A stretch of 64,000 nucleotides of DNA from Psychrobacillus faecigallinarum (GTDB lineage: Bacteria > Bacillota > Bacilli > Bacillales_A > Planococcaceae), in NCBI RefSeq assembly GCF_014836595.1, contig NZ_JACSQO010000001.1, forward strand, positions 496,001 through 560,000, written 5' to 3'. The position numbers and the translations under genes are program-made. A model generated the notes under the pieces. The model saw nothing but the letters and a program-made list of their open reading frames with translations. It was not told the DNA's origin and did not search any database. Positions 17,964 to 26,583 of the stretch are shown here, piece by piece (within the stretch, counting starts at the first letter, position 1; each line of letters starts with the position of its first letter).

Positions 17964-19172
17964 ATGAGTATTGTAAAAGAACCGAAAGAACTTCTGATTA
18001 AGTCAATTGAGGAAAATAAAGAGCTGTATATTGAAGTCAGCCAGGAGATTCATGCTAACCCGGAGATTGGTAATCAGGAATTCTTTGCTAGTGCCAAGCA
18101 TATTAAGTTGCTACGTGACGCTGGCTTTGAGGTAACTACTGCCGTTGCAGGTCATGAAACCTCCTTCTATGCTATAAAAAAAGGAGGAAAAGAAGGTCCT
18201 ACTGTAGCTTATCTAGCCGAGTATGATGCTCTTCCAGGCATCGGTCATGCCTGTGGTCATAATATTATCGGCACTACTAGCGTAGCAGCTGGTATTGCTC
18301 TAGCAGAGGCACTTCCCCTTACAGGTGGCAACGTGGTCATACTAGGAACCCCTGCCGAGGAAGGTGGCCCCAATGGAAGTGCAAAAGGAAGCTTCGTAAA
18401 GCATGGCTTCTTAAAGGATGTAGATGTCGCATTAATGATTCACCCTTCCGGGAAAACATCTTTAACTAGTGAGACATTGGCTGTAGATCCACTAGACTTT
18501 CATTTTTACGGTAAAGCTGCACATGCATCCGGGTCTCCAGAGCAAGGAATAAACGCTCTAGATGCAGTCATTCTGCTATTCAATGGTATTAATGCCCTTC
18601 GTCAACAGTTGCCAAGCAATATACGTATTCACGGCATTATCACTCACGGAGGTGATGCACCGAATATCATACCCGATTATGCCTCAGCCCGCTTTTATAT
18701 CCGCGCTGAAAGCTGGAAACATACAGAGGAAGTAGCACAAAAGGTTCATGCTATCGCTAACGGCGCAGCGTTAGCAACCGGTGCCTCGGTAAGAATTGAG
18801 CGATTCCAAAACGAGGTTCAGGACTTTGTATTAAATTCAAAATTGGACGAAATCCTACATTCCGAATTAGAAGCAGTGGGAGAATTCGTGCATACGGAAA
18901 AACGAAAAGGAAAAGGCTCCACAGATGCTGGAAATATTAGCTACGCAGTCCCTACTGCCCACCCGCATATCAAGATTGGCCCTGATGATTTAGTTGGTCA
19001 CACAATCGAGTTTCGGGAAGCAGCTAAATCCCAGCTAGGTAACGAGGCACTCATCAAAGGCGCCAAAGCTCTAGCCTCCACTGGCTACCGCATCCTCACA
19101 GATGCAGAATTGCTACACAACATCCGCAAGGACCACGAAGTAGCTCTAGCTAAGAAAACCGGTGGAAATTGA
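17964..19172 (+). CDS. M20 family metallopeptidase / amidohydrolase
   Basis: A 402-residue M20 (M20D-type) enzyme: HANPEIGNQE, the metal site HACGHN, GTPAEEGG, the dimerisation domain with FYGKAAHASGSPEQG, and a C-terminal STDAGNISY segment. Such enzymes hydrolyse amide bonds of N-acyl amino acids, dipeptides or p-aminobenzoyl-glutamate. It follows metQ after 28 bases with its own AAGGAGG and no visible terminator between, so it is probably in the SAM-controlled operon. That context suggests release of methionine or a sulphur amino acid from an acylated or peptide form, which is inference only. Confidence 0.85.
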   Translation: MSIVKEPKELLIKSIEENKELYIEVSQEIHANPEIGNQEFFASAKHIKLLRDAGFEVTTAVAGHETSFYAIKKGGKEGPTVAYLAEYDALPGIGHACGHNIIGTTSVAAGIALAEALPLTGGNVVILGTPAEEGGPNGSAKGSFVKHGFLKDVDVALMIHPSGKTSLTSETLAVDPLDFHFYGKAAHASGSPEQGINALDAVILLFNGINALRQQLPSNIRIHGIITHGGDAPNIIPDYASARFYIRAESWKHTEEVAQKVHAIANGAALATGASVRIERFQNEVQDFVLNSKLDEILHSELEAVGEFVHTEKRKGKGSTDAGNISYAVPTAHPHIKIGPDDLVGHTIEFREAAKSQLGNEALIKGAKALASTGYRILTDAELLHNIRKDHEVALAKKTGGN

Positions 19173-19233
19173 TGAATAGTCGGTTAGAGAATAGGTAGGT
19201 AAAGTGTGGTGTGTAGGGATGATTGTTAAGAGT

Positions 19234-19648
19234 GTTACGGGAACGGAGCAAACTGTTGCGGGTTTGGTGAGAAGTGTTGCAGAGTTCACGACAACTGTTG
19301 CGCATTTCTCCCAAAGTGTTGCGCAAATGGTGTAAACTGTTGCGCATAAAGGAAGCGTTGCGGGTTTGCTGAGAAGTGTTGCAGAGTTCACGACAACTGT
19401 TGCGCGTTTCTCCCAAAGTGTTGCGCAAACGGTGTAAACTGTTGCGCGTTTGATGAGAAGTTTTGTGCATTCTGCCAAAGTGTTGCAGAGTTCACAGCAA
19501 CTGTTGCGCGTTTCTCCCAAAGTGTTGCGCAAACGGTGTAAACTGTTGCGCGTTTGATGAGAAGAGTTGCGCATTCTGCCAAAGTGTTGCAGAGTTCACG
19601 ATAACTGTTGCGCGTTTGATGAGTAGTGTTGCAGATAAACAAGTATCT
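19234..19648. repeat. Array of 21-bp repeats with conserved GTTGC
   Basis: About 20 units. Exact GTTGC occurs at 19255, 19276, 19297, 19318, 19339, 19357, 19378, 19399, 19420, 19441, 19482, 19503, 19524, 19545, 19566, 19586, 19607 and 19628. Steps are 21 except one of 18 and two of 20 (one beside a degenerate unit near 19462). Each unit opens with a core resembling AAnTGTTGC; the other bases fall into recurrent types that follow one another in the order AGAGTTCACG, GCGTTTCTCC, GCAAACGGTG, GCGTTTGATG, making a higher-order repeat of about 84 bases with additions. It lies between the 3' ends of the M20 gene and csbA. Confidence 0.93.
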
Positions 19649-19690
19649 ACAAATGGTTCCCCCCCAACCTTATGAAGATAATTAATAGCT

Positions 19691-19838
19691 TTGCAACATT
19701 ACTTTAACCTTGCACAGATGAAAGGAAACATTGCAGTAATCACTCATAACCTTGCACAGATCACTATAAACATTGCGGTATTCGCTTCAAACCTTGCAGT
19801 AATGACTCACAACCTTGCACTTACCAAAATCCCTTGCA
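19691..19838. repeat. Second 21-bp-pitch array with conserved TTGC
   Basis: TTGC occurs at 19691, 19710, 19731, 19752, 19773, 19794, 19815 and 19834 (steps 19, 21, 21, 21, 21, 21, 19). Units read CCTTGCAC..., CATTGCAGTAAT..., CATTGCGGTATT..., so the core is AAnnTTGC and the rest differs from the first array. The distance from the last unit of the first array is 62 bases, close to three periods. The stretch between the arrays and the one up to csbA show no gene. Confidence 0.88.
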
Positions 19839-19886
19839 CTATGATGTGGGTCTTTCCCTTTCCCAATTCCTTTCACCAAAAGCAAA

Positions 19887-19919
19887 ATAAAAAATCCGCC
19901 TTCAAGAGGCGGATTTTTT
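19887..19919 (-). terminator. Terminator overlapping the end of csbA (bidirectional)
   Basis: AATCCGCC (19893-19900) pairs with GGCGGATT (19908-19915), with A and T runs on both flanks, so it can serve both strands. The csbA stop codon TGA (19902-19904) lies in the loop. Confidence 0.88.
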
Positions 19920-20153
19920 GTCGCGTGCTTTCATATGGCTTGCATACCAGAATCCAACTGTCAGGGATGCTGCATCTAGAATGTATATCCACCAACGATG
20001 GGTGTATCCTGCATAGACCGATGCTGCAAATAGCGCGACAGTTAGTAATAGGGCAACATAGCGGTTGAAGGTTATGCGAGTAAAGAGCACAACTAATAAA
20101 GCAGGTGTCACGATAGCCAGTATCACTTGTGTTGGTATAGATAAAGTTTCCAT
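19902..20153 (-). CDS. csbA: CsbA family small membrane protein (DUF2198)
   Basis: 83 residues with three hydrophobic helices. The conserved stretch ALLVVLFTRITFNRYVALLLTVALF matches CsbA, a membrane protein first found as a sigma-B-controlled gene in B. subtilis and of unknown function. It starts 8 bases after minJ ends, with GGAGA upstream, and the minJ-csbA order is the same as in B. subtilis. In B. subtilis uvrBA follows csbA; here the repeat arrays and the met operon follow instead. Confidence 0.85.
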   Translation of the reverse strand: METLSIPTQVILAIVTPALLVVLFTRITFNRYVALLLTVALFAASVYAGYTHRWWIYILDAASLTVGFWYASHMKARDKKSAS

Positions 20154-20161
20154 TGTTTCTC

Positions 20162-21331
20162 CTACCTTACTAAGATTAATCCTAGTCTGTAATGATCGTG
20201 TCTAAACAAAACATGCTGTCTCAATCGTAGCTCTCCATTGTGATCTAATACTTCTAATCTACAATGTGCTGCATTGATTTGGACGGCTTCGTATAGCTCT
20301 TGCTCATCTGTTACTTTTTGTCCATTTACTTTAACGATGCATTCTCCAATTTTTAAGCCCATCTTTTCTGCTGGAGAGTCCGATAGCACACCTGCAATCA
20401 TCACTCCATTAGATTGAGGTGAAACGGCATACGAACCATTACGCTCTTTTGTATATTCAATATAAGATATTAATAGTCTCGCTATAACTCCTAATCCCAC
20501 CGCAATTATAGCTATAAGTGGTTCTAGATAGCCAAAAGCAGCGATGACCGTCACTATTATTCCTAACTGCCAAACTCTTTTTCCATAGTGAGGGAAAAAT
20601 TTCTCTGCCAACGAATGCCTGCTTTTTTGTTGGAAGCCTATCACAAATGGGAACAATACTAAAGAAAACGTTGATTCTCCTAAAGTAAACTGCGGCCAGT
20701 AGGGTAGATATGTATGTATAACATCTCCCGGTATGACTAATAGAATCGGTAACAACCAAAGTCGTTTGGTTACATATTCCATTGCCTCGCTACCTCTTGC
20801 CGTTTTTACCAATTTAGGTGACGCATTAGTTGCTCCATGCTTTTGAATGATGAATCCCTCAGCCACTAATAGCAATCCTGCTAAAATAGCAATTGGTACG
20901 ATCATTTCACTAAATATATCTTGTCCAATAAAATCCCATGTAAATAATTCGAAGGACCACTCATACAAGTACATGATATATAAAGTAACTGCTCCTAATG
21001 CGATTGCATATATCGCTGAACCAGCCTGATACATAAAGAGTATCACAAAAATAATCATCCATACACTATAGACCATCAACCATGAAGAAGGTACAACTAA
21101 ACCCGCTGCTACACTTATAACAGATATAATAATTGCCCATACATAACCGTCTAACAAGAAATGCTTGGCCTCTGTCCAGCCCCAAAGAATTCTAGCTCGG
21201 AACTGTTTTCTCTCTCTTTTTACTCGAAAATATCCGATTAACACAGAAAAAAGAAGCGTAATATATACGGCTGGATGAAGGAAGAATCGACCTATTCCTT
21301 TTACCAATTCTATTAATATTTCTTGTACCAT
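20162..21331 (-). CDS. minJ: Cell-division topological determinant MinJ
   Basis: 389 residues: about seven to eight transmembrane helices (residues 10-290) and a C-terminal PDZ domain (about 305-385) with VMIAGVLSDSPAEKMGLKIGECIVKVNGQKV. MinJ bridges DivIVA and MinD at the poles and septum and so places the MinCD division inhibitor. The start at 21331 is chosen because GAGGAGG ends 6 bases upstream; longer in-frame starts overlap that site. Between ctpB and csbA as expected. Confidence 0.88.
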   Translation of the reverse strand: MVQEILIELVKGIGRFFLHPAVYITLLFSVLIGYFRVKRERKQFRARILWGWTEAKHFLLDGYVWAIIISVISVAAGLVVPSSWLMVYSVWMIIFVILFMYQAGSAIYAIALGAVTLYIMYLYEWSFELFTWDFIGQDIFSEMIVPIAILAGLLLVAEGFIIQKHGATNASPKLVKTARGSEAMEYVTKRLWLLPILLVIPGDVIHTYLPYWPQFTLGESTFSLVLFPFVIGFQQKSRHSLAEKFFPHYGKRVWQLGIIVTVIAAFGYLEPLIAIIAVGLGVIARLLISYIEYTKERNGSYAVSPQSNGVMIAGVLSDSPAEKMGLKIGECIVKVNGQKVTDEQELYEAVQINAAHCRLEVLDHNGELRLRQHVLFRHDHYRLGLILVR

Positions 21332-21413
21332 ACGCATCCTCCTCGCTCGTAACATAGTGTAACTATTATTGTATCAAACGAGGAGAACTTCCGTATAGGT
21401 TTATTGTATCAAG

Positions 21414-22835
21414 TTATTTATTTAACTTATGAATTATATAACTTACTCCCATTTGTAACTGTTGATCGTTCTCTTTTCTAGACTTATAATTGTTAATTGT
21501 GTTAGTCATATTCTGAAAGAATGCCTCATCAAGCTTTGAATTTACTTCCAATTTATTCGTCTCACGATATTTGTCTACTGCTTCTAATGTATTTTCATCA
21601 AAATAGCCGTCCTTGCGAGCCACATTATAGCCAAGCCCCCCAAGTACTTGCTGTACGTACTTCACTTCCTCACCATAATCTCCAAGCTGGAACTCACCGT
21701 GATAGTATTTCATATCGATATCGAATAATTCGTCTTGCTCCACCTTCAGATCTGCCTCAATCCCTTTGTGATGAATCCATTGTTGTTTAGGAGTTAACCA
21801 TTTATGTGTAGATATTTTTAATTTGCCGCCGTTAGATAATGGGTGAGTTTCTTGAACAGTTCCTTTACCAAAGCTTGTTTCACCAACGATCATGGCGCGG
21901 TTATTATCCTTCAATGCCCCTGCTAAAACCTCACTTGCTGAGGCACTTCCACCATTTTGCAATAAAACAACTGGTACCTTGTTGAGATAAGGTGTGTCCT
22001 TATTTACTGTATTCAACATTTCTAAAACTCCATTGGAATCCTGCATATATGCAAATGTGCTACCGTTTTGTAAAAGTGTACCTATAATAGAAGAAACGCT
22101 AAATAAATAACCACCTGGGTTACCTCGGACATCCACAACTAGTCCGTGTATGCCACGTTCTACTAGAGCTTTTGTTTGCTTCTCCCACTCTTCAGCTGTT
22201 TTCTCTCCAAAAATAGAAATCGTTACGATTCCAATAGACTTACCATCGACCTCTAAAACCTCACTAGAAACAGTATGCAACGCGATTGTGTCTCGTTTCA
22301 TATGTAACTCCACATGACGATTCTCGCTTGGGCGATATACCGTCAATTTAAGACTACTTCCTTTTTCGCCGCTTAACAGTTGGACTAACTCCGCCATTGA
22401 TTTAGCAGTTAATCTTTCACCGTTTACTCGAACAATTTCATCCTGAGGTTTTAAACCCGCTTTAAACGCTGGGGAATCTTTGATTGGTGCAACAACGATA
22501 AACTTACCACCAGACTGCATAATTTCTACACCGATTCCTACTCGCTCTTCTGCAAGAGAAGATTCCTGAGCCTCCGCTTCCTCTTTTGTTAAATAGGAAG
22601 AATGTGGATCCTCCAGTGCATCAGCCATACCTCTTATAGCACCTTCCACTAATAGTTTCTCGTTCTTAGAAAAAACAGCTTCTTTCTTTATCAAGTCATA
22701 AGCTTCGTCAATGACCTTGCTACTACTAACCTCACTCTCCTCACCCTTAGGTGATTTTCCTGAAAACCATAAATACCCTAAAACTAATGCGACAACTAAT
22801 ATAAAGCCGTATAAAAAAATCCGATTTTTGCGCAA
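21414..22835 (-). CDS. ctpB: Carboxy-terminal processing protease CtpB (S41)
   Basis: About 473 residues: an N-terminal membrane anchor (about 6-24), a PDZ domain with ERVGIGVEIMQSGGKF and PAFKAGLKPQDEIVRVNG, the S41 protease core, and a C-terminal peptidoglycan-binding-like repeat (GDYGEEVKYVQQVLGGLGY). The Ser-Lys dyad is visible in GGSASASEVLAGAL and GETSFGKGTVQ. In B. subtilis CtpB cleaves SpoIVFA to trigger sigma-K activation; the role here is inferred from orthology. Of two in-frame TTG codons, the one at 22835 lies six bases after AGGAGG and is preferred over 22841, which touches it. Confidence 0.9.
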   Translation of the reverse strand: MRKNRIFLYGFILVVALVLGYLWFSGKSPKGEESEVSSSKVIDEAYDLIKKEAVFSKNEKLLVEGAIRGMADALEDPHSSYLTKEEAEAQESSLAEERVGIGVEIMQSGGKFIVVAPIKDSPAFKAGLKPQDEIVRVNGERLTAKSMAELVQLLSGEKGSSLKLTVYRPSENRHVELHMKRDTIALHTVSSEVLEVDGKSIGIVTISIFGEKTAEEWEKQTKALVERGIHGLVVDVRGNPGGYLFSVSSIIGTLLQNGSTFAYMQDSNGVLEMLNTVNKDTPYLNKVPVVLLQNGGSASASEVLAGALKDNNRAMIVGETSFGKGTVQETHPLSNGGKLKISTHKWLTPKQQWIHHKGIEADLKVEQDELFDIDMKYYHGEFQLGDYGEEVKYVQQVLGGLGYNVARKDGYFDENTLEAVDKYRETNKLEVNSKLDEAFFQNMTNTINNYKSRKENDQQLQMGVSYIIHKLNK

Positions 22836-22907
22836 ATTCAACCTCCTACTTTTCCACTAATATATGTGAGAAAAACGAAGTTTAATACTTGCCCAAAAAT
22901 CAGATTC

Positions 22908-23486
22908 TTAATTTAATTTATTGACATAATCTATAATCATTTGTTCATCCATCGGTCCAACTATTTTATTTTGTATCGTTCCAGTCGTATCGATCATGTA
23001 AGTAGTTGGGATAGTAATCGCTTGATATACATCTCCTATCTCCCCTTCTTCATCCAGTGGGATAGGAAAAGTTAAACCATAATCATCCACGAATGAACTA
23101 ACCTTATCAATACCATAATCACCTTTCGTAAGGTTGACCGCAAGTATCTCTACGTTAGCTTCTTCTGCCATATCCTCATAATAGTTTTGCATATGAGGCA
23201 TTTCGGCCTTACAAGGTGGGCACCACGTTGCCCAAAAGTTTAAAACAACTTTTTTTCCCTTATAATCTGAAAGCGATACTTCTTCACCAGCCAGAGTGGT
23301 CAGAGTAAATTCAGGAGCAATATCTCCTTTACCAGTGCCTTTGTTTGCAGGGTTTTCAGCAAGGTCTGTGCCCATCTGCTCCCCTTCAAATGGATCTGCT
23401 TTTTCATCGATATTCTCTTTGACAAAGGATATAGTAGCAATAGCTACTAAACAACCAACAATTAGTAACCCAATGATTTTCTTCAC
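22908..23486 (-). CDS. ResA/TlpA-like membrane-anchored thiol-disulfide oxidoreductase
   Basis: 192 residues with one N-terminal membrane helix (about 3-20) and an outside thioredoxin fold. The redox motif is CPPC in NFWATWCPPCKAEMP, and a cis-Pro loop is seen in ITIPTTYMID. Relatives reduce apocytochrome c cysteines (ResA) or act in spore cortex formation (StoA). A cytochrome c-551 gene lies 4.4 kb upstream, which fits a cytochrome role but does not prove it. Start is GTG after GGAGG. Not part of the B. subtilis ftsX-ctpB order, so an insertion relative to that arrangement. Confidence 0.85.
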   Translation of the reverse strand: MKKIIGLLIVGCLVAIATISFVKENIDEKADPFEGEQMGTDLAENPANKGTGKGDIAPEFTLTTLAGEEVSLSDYKGKKVVLNFWATWCPPCKAEMPHMQNYYEDMAEEANVEILAVNLTKGDYGIDKVSSFVDDYGLTFPIPLDEEGEIGDVYQAITIPTTYMIDTTGTIQNKIVGPMDEQMIIDYVNKLN

Positions 23487-23588
23487 TTTGTACCTCCATA
23501 TTACCTATTAAATATCATTACTCTAATTATATGCATAAGTAGAATTAGAATACTATTCTATTCCTTTTGTTTTGTTATAAATGTGTAC

Positions 23589-23623
23589 AAAAAAAGACAC
23601 TCCTAAGTAATAGAAGTGTCTTT
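23589..23623 (-). terminator. Terminator of the ftsEX-envC-like unit
   Basis: AGACACT (23595-23601) pairs with AGTGTCT (23615-23621); the A run at 23589-23595 is the U tract on the minus strand. Confidence 0.78.
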
Positions 23624-23628
23624 TCATT

Positions 23629-24936
23629 TTATAAAGAAATATATCTTAATGGGTTAACTGAGTTACTTGCCATGCCTTCCCAATATCCTAAATGAGTTTC
23701 GAAGTGAAGATGTGGTCCAGTTGAGTTACCAGTAGTTCCAATCGCGCCAATATGCTGGCCTTTTGAAACAACTTGTCCAACGCTTACTTTAATGCTGCTT
23801 AAATGAGCATATAAGGAAGTAATAGTTTGGCCATCAATAGAGTGTGTAACCATAATAACATTACCGTATGTGCTTAAAGGTGATGCATAAGAAACTACGC
23901 CATCAGCTGCCGATACTACTGGTGTACCTGTGCTGTTTGCAATATCGATTCCGTAATGCATTTTGCCTTTGCCATATATCGGATGCATTCTATATCCATA
24001 TCCAGAAGTAAATCGACCGGATGCAGGTTTAGTCCAGTTACCAGAAGAAACTTCTGGGATAGATGTTGTAGATCCGCTAGCGGCTTGCTGACGCTGACGT
24101 TCTGCAGCCTCTCTTTTCTTTTTCTCTTCTGCTGCTTTTCTAGCTATTTCTGCTTGTCGTTTTTGTTCTGCGACGATTTTATCTTGAATTTCTTTATCTA
24201 AGTTTAAAACTTCTTCATATTCAGTTTCCATTTGCTCTTTATCTTCTAGAAGTTTTGCTTGTTCAGCCTCTAACTGGTCAACCAAAGTACCCTTAGAAGA
24301 TTTTTGGTTATCTAAATTTGCTTTTAATGAAAGAAGTTGTGCTTTACTATCTTCTTGTTCTTGAAGTTTTTTCTCTAAGCTTGCTGTTTGCTCTTCTAGT
24401 TTTGCTTTATCTTCCGCTTGCTCCTTTAAAATTTTTCGATCGGCTTCCATCAATGTATTAACTGCTGAAAAACGGTCGATAAAATCTACGAAGCTATTAG
24501 CTCCAAGTAAAACATCTAAATAATTTACAGATCCACCACTAACTTGAACTGCGCGAATTCTTTCTTTCAAAAGCTTATCACGGTCTGCAATTTTCTGTTC
24601 TAGCTCAGCGATAGAAGCATTAAGAGCTTCTATTTCAGTCGTGGTTTGTTCAATCTCACTTAAAACTGCTGAAATACTTTTCTCGGTTGCCATAATTTCA
24701 TTATCCAACGCTTGGATTTGAGCCATAATTTGGTCAATTTTGGACTCATTTGTATCAATCTTCGTTTCAGTTTCTTTAATATTTGATTGAATAGAACTTT
24801 TCTTTTCTTGAATGTTTTGTTGTTCTTTTTTAAGGTCATTCAATGAATTGGCAAGAGCACTTGGCGTGTTAAATAAAAGCGCTCCAGATGCTGCCACTGC
24901 AAATATGCGCAGCACCCATTTCGACTGTTTTCTCAA
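23629..24936 (-). CDS. EnvC/PcsB-like coiled-coil M23 (LytM) peptidoglycan hydrolase or activator
   Basis: 435 residues: signal peptide (1-29), a long coiled coil (about 30-270, rich in Glu/Gln/Lys/Leu), a charged linker, and a C-terminal M23 domain (about 300-430). Zinc ligands look intact: the His/Asp of MHYGIDIA and the HxH of GPHLHFETH, so unlike EnvC itself it may be an active endopeptidase. It lies 28 bases after ftsX; FtsEX is known to control coiled-coil hydrolases (EnvC, PcsB, CwlO), so a direct FtsX partnership is the natural reading. Start TTG with GGGAG 9 bases upstream. Confidence 0.87.
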   Translation of the reverse strand: MRKQSKWVLRIFAVAASGALLFNTPSALANSLNDLKKEQQNIQEKKSSIQSNIKETETKIDTNESKIDQIMAQIQALDNEIMATEKSISAVLSEIEQTTTEIEALNASIAELEQKIADRDKLLKERIRAVQVSGGSVNYLDVLLGANSFVDFIDRFSAVNTLMEADRKILKEQAEDKAKLEEQTASLEKKLQEQEDSKAQLLSLKANLDNQKSSKGTLVDQLEAEQAKLLEDKEQMETEYEEVLNLDKEIQDKIVAEQKRQAEIARKAAEEKKKREAAERQRQQAASGSTTSIPEVSSGNWTKPASGRFTSGYGYRMHPIYGKGKMHYGIDIANSTGTPVVSAADGVVSYASPLSTYGNVIMVTHSIDGQTITSLYAHLSSIKVSVGQVVSKGQHIGAIGTTGNSTGPHLHFETHLGYWEGMASNSVNPLRYISL

Positions 24937-24964
24937 ATCTCCCTGCTCCCTTCAAGCTACCTGC

Positions 24965-25852
24965 TTATACTCGTAAAAATTTTCGTACAGACATGAAACT
25001 GCCCCATACACCGATTAAAACTCCCATTAACAAGATCAAGCCGTTTAACTGATAGATAAATGGGGAAAACTCTAGTAAATTAAATAAATTTCCTGATTCT
25101 AATTTAGGCTGCAATGCATTATAAAGATTATAGTAAAGCACCGTAACTAGTGTGATTGGTAGTATCGCTCCTAATATACCAAGCCACATACCCTCCAATA
25201 TGAAAGGAATACGGATAAACCAGTTTGTAGCTCCAACCAGCTTCATAATCTCTATGTCTCTTCTTCTAGCAACTATCGTAATACGAATAGTATTCGATAT
25301 TAAGAACATCGCTGTGAACAATAGCGCTAAAATAAGTACAATACCTACGTTTCTACCCATATTTAAGGCAGAAAATAGTTTTTCTATTTTTCCTTCTCCA
25401 TAACTAACCTCAAAAGTGTTGTCTAACTGATCGATCTCCTTCGCAACCTTCTCAGTTTCTTGAGGATTTTTTGCTTTTACGTAAAAAACATTATGTAAAG
25501 GGTTTTCTTGCTCGAATAATTCAAGGTCTTCTCCAAAATCCATAACAAGCTTTTTTAATTCTTCTCCCTTAGTAGCGTAAGTTAACTCAGAAACTCCGGG
25601 AATGTTTTTTATATTTTCTTGTAACGTAGTGACAGATGCTTCATCTGCAGTCAATTCCACGTAAACTTTTATCTCTACGTCTCGTTCTAAATCATCGGCT
25701 ACTTTATTTAAATTCATCATAATCATGACGAACACGCCTACAAGTAATAATGTAACGGTTACAGCACTAACGGATGCAAAGGTCATCCAACCATTTCGGC
25801 TAATACTTTTCAAACTATCTCGGAAGTGTCGTCCTGCTGTTCTAGCCTTCAT
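24965..25852 (-). CDS. ftsX: Cell division ABC transporter-like permease FtsX
   Basis: 295 residues: cytoplasmic N-terminus, TM1 (about 21-45), a large outside domain (about 50-165), then three more helices (about 172-290). The core GRNVGIVLILALLFTAMFLISNTIR and RRRDIEIMKLVGATNWFIRIPFILEG is typical. With FtsE it transmits ATP hydrolysis to an external hydrolase. ATG start; overlaps ftsE by 11 bases. Confidence 0.95.
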   Translation of the reverse strand: MKARTAGRHFRDSLKSISRNGWMTFASVSAVTVTLLLVGVFVMIMMNLNKVADDLERDVEIKVYVELTADEASVTTLQENIKNIPGVSELTYATKGEELKKLVMDFGEDLELFEQENPLHNVFYVKAKNPQETEKVAKEIDQLDNTFEVSYGEGKIEKLFSALNMGRNVGIVLILALLFTAMFLISNTIRITIVARRRDIEIMKLVGATNWFIRIPFILEGMWLGILGAILPITLVTVLYYNLYNALQPKLESGNLFNLLEFSPFIYQLNGLILLMGVLIGVWGSFMSVRKFLRV

Positions 25853-26528
25853 ATCCGTAATCTCCTCCGTACTCGTCTCGAGTGATTAATCCACCCTCAA
25901 CTACAATAACACGGTGTCGAATTGTGTTTACAATTTCTCTATTGTGAGTTGCCATAACAATTGTAGTTCCACGGGAATTAATCTCTTCGAAAATATTCAT
26001 AATTTCCCATGATGTTTCGGGGTCTAAGTTTCCTGTTGGCTCATCTGCAATTACTAGTTTAGGAGTATTTACAATGGAACGCGCAATCGAAACACGTTGT
26101 TGTTCTCCACCTGATAACTCAGTTGGGAACATTCTTGCCTTATTTTTTAATCCAACTAACTCCAACACATCCATTACTTTTTTACGAATAATCTTAGGGG
26201 ATTCCTCGATTACTTCTAATGCAAAAGCAACGTTTTCATATACATTCAAACGTGGGAGTAATTTAAAGTCTTGAAAGACAACTCCAATTTGTCTTCTCAA
26301 GTAAGGAACATTTTTGTTTTTTAATGTAGCTAAGTTCATACCATTGACTACAATCGTACCTGACGTTGAGCGTTCTTCTCGATACATCATTTTGATAAAT
26401 GTCGATTTACCTGCTCCACTTGGGCCAACTACGTATACGAATTCACCCTGTTTAATTGCTACGTCAATCCCATTAGCAGCAACAATACCATTAGGATATT
26501 TTTTATAGACGTTAGTCATTTCTATCAT
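25842..26528 (-). CDS. ftsE: Cell division ATP-binding protein FtsE
   Basis: 228 residues. Walker A GPSGAGKST, signature ELSGGEQQRVSIARS, Walker B LVIADEPTGNLD, switch His in ATHNREIV. Cytoplasmic ATPase of the FtsEX complex. It heads the ftsE-ftsX-envC-like unit; a good extended -10 lies about 45 bases upstream. Confidence 0.95.
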   Translation of the reverse strand: MIEMTNVYKKYPNGIVAANGIDVAIKQGEFVYVVGPSGAGKSTFIKMMYREERSTSGTIVVNGMNLATLKNKNVPYLRRQIGVVFQDFKLLPRLNVYENVAFALEVIEESPKIIRKKVMDVLELVGLKNKARMFPTELSGGEQQRVSIARSIVNTPKLVIADEPTGNLDPETSWEIMNIFEEINSRGTTIVMATHNREIVNTIRHRVIVVEGGLITRDEYGGDYGYEG

Positions 26529-26574
26529 TTGTATACCACCTAATTACTTTCTTTGATTAAATACAACAATGCCT

Positions 26575-26583
26575 ATTATAACA
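26575..26583 (-). promoter_or_regulatory. Extended -10 element upstream of ftsE
   Basis: On the minus strand the bases read TGTTATAAT, a perfect TATAAT with the extended TGn. No good -35 lies at 17 bases, as is common for extended -10 promoters. It is placed correctly to start ftsE transcription. Confidence 0.5.

Noticed and set aside
19146..19642. Three overlapping minus-strand open frames (142, 106 and 84 codons) with heptapeptide repeats
   Set aside because: They are made by the 21-bp repeat: a unit that is a multiple of three and lacks stops stays open in several frames at once. No ribosome site is seen, and the 20-base steps break any one frame.
19234..19838. CRISPR array
   Set aside because: The pitch is 21 bases with a core of only 5-10 bases, the spacers recur in fixed order instead of being unique, and no cas genes are near.
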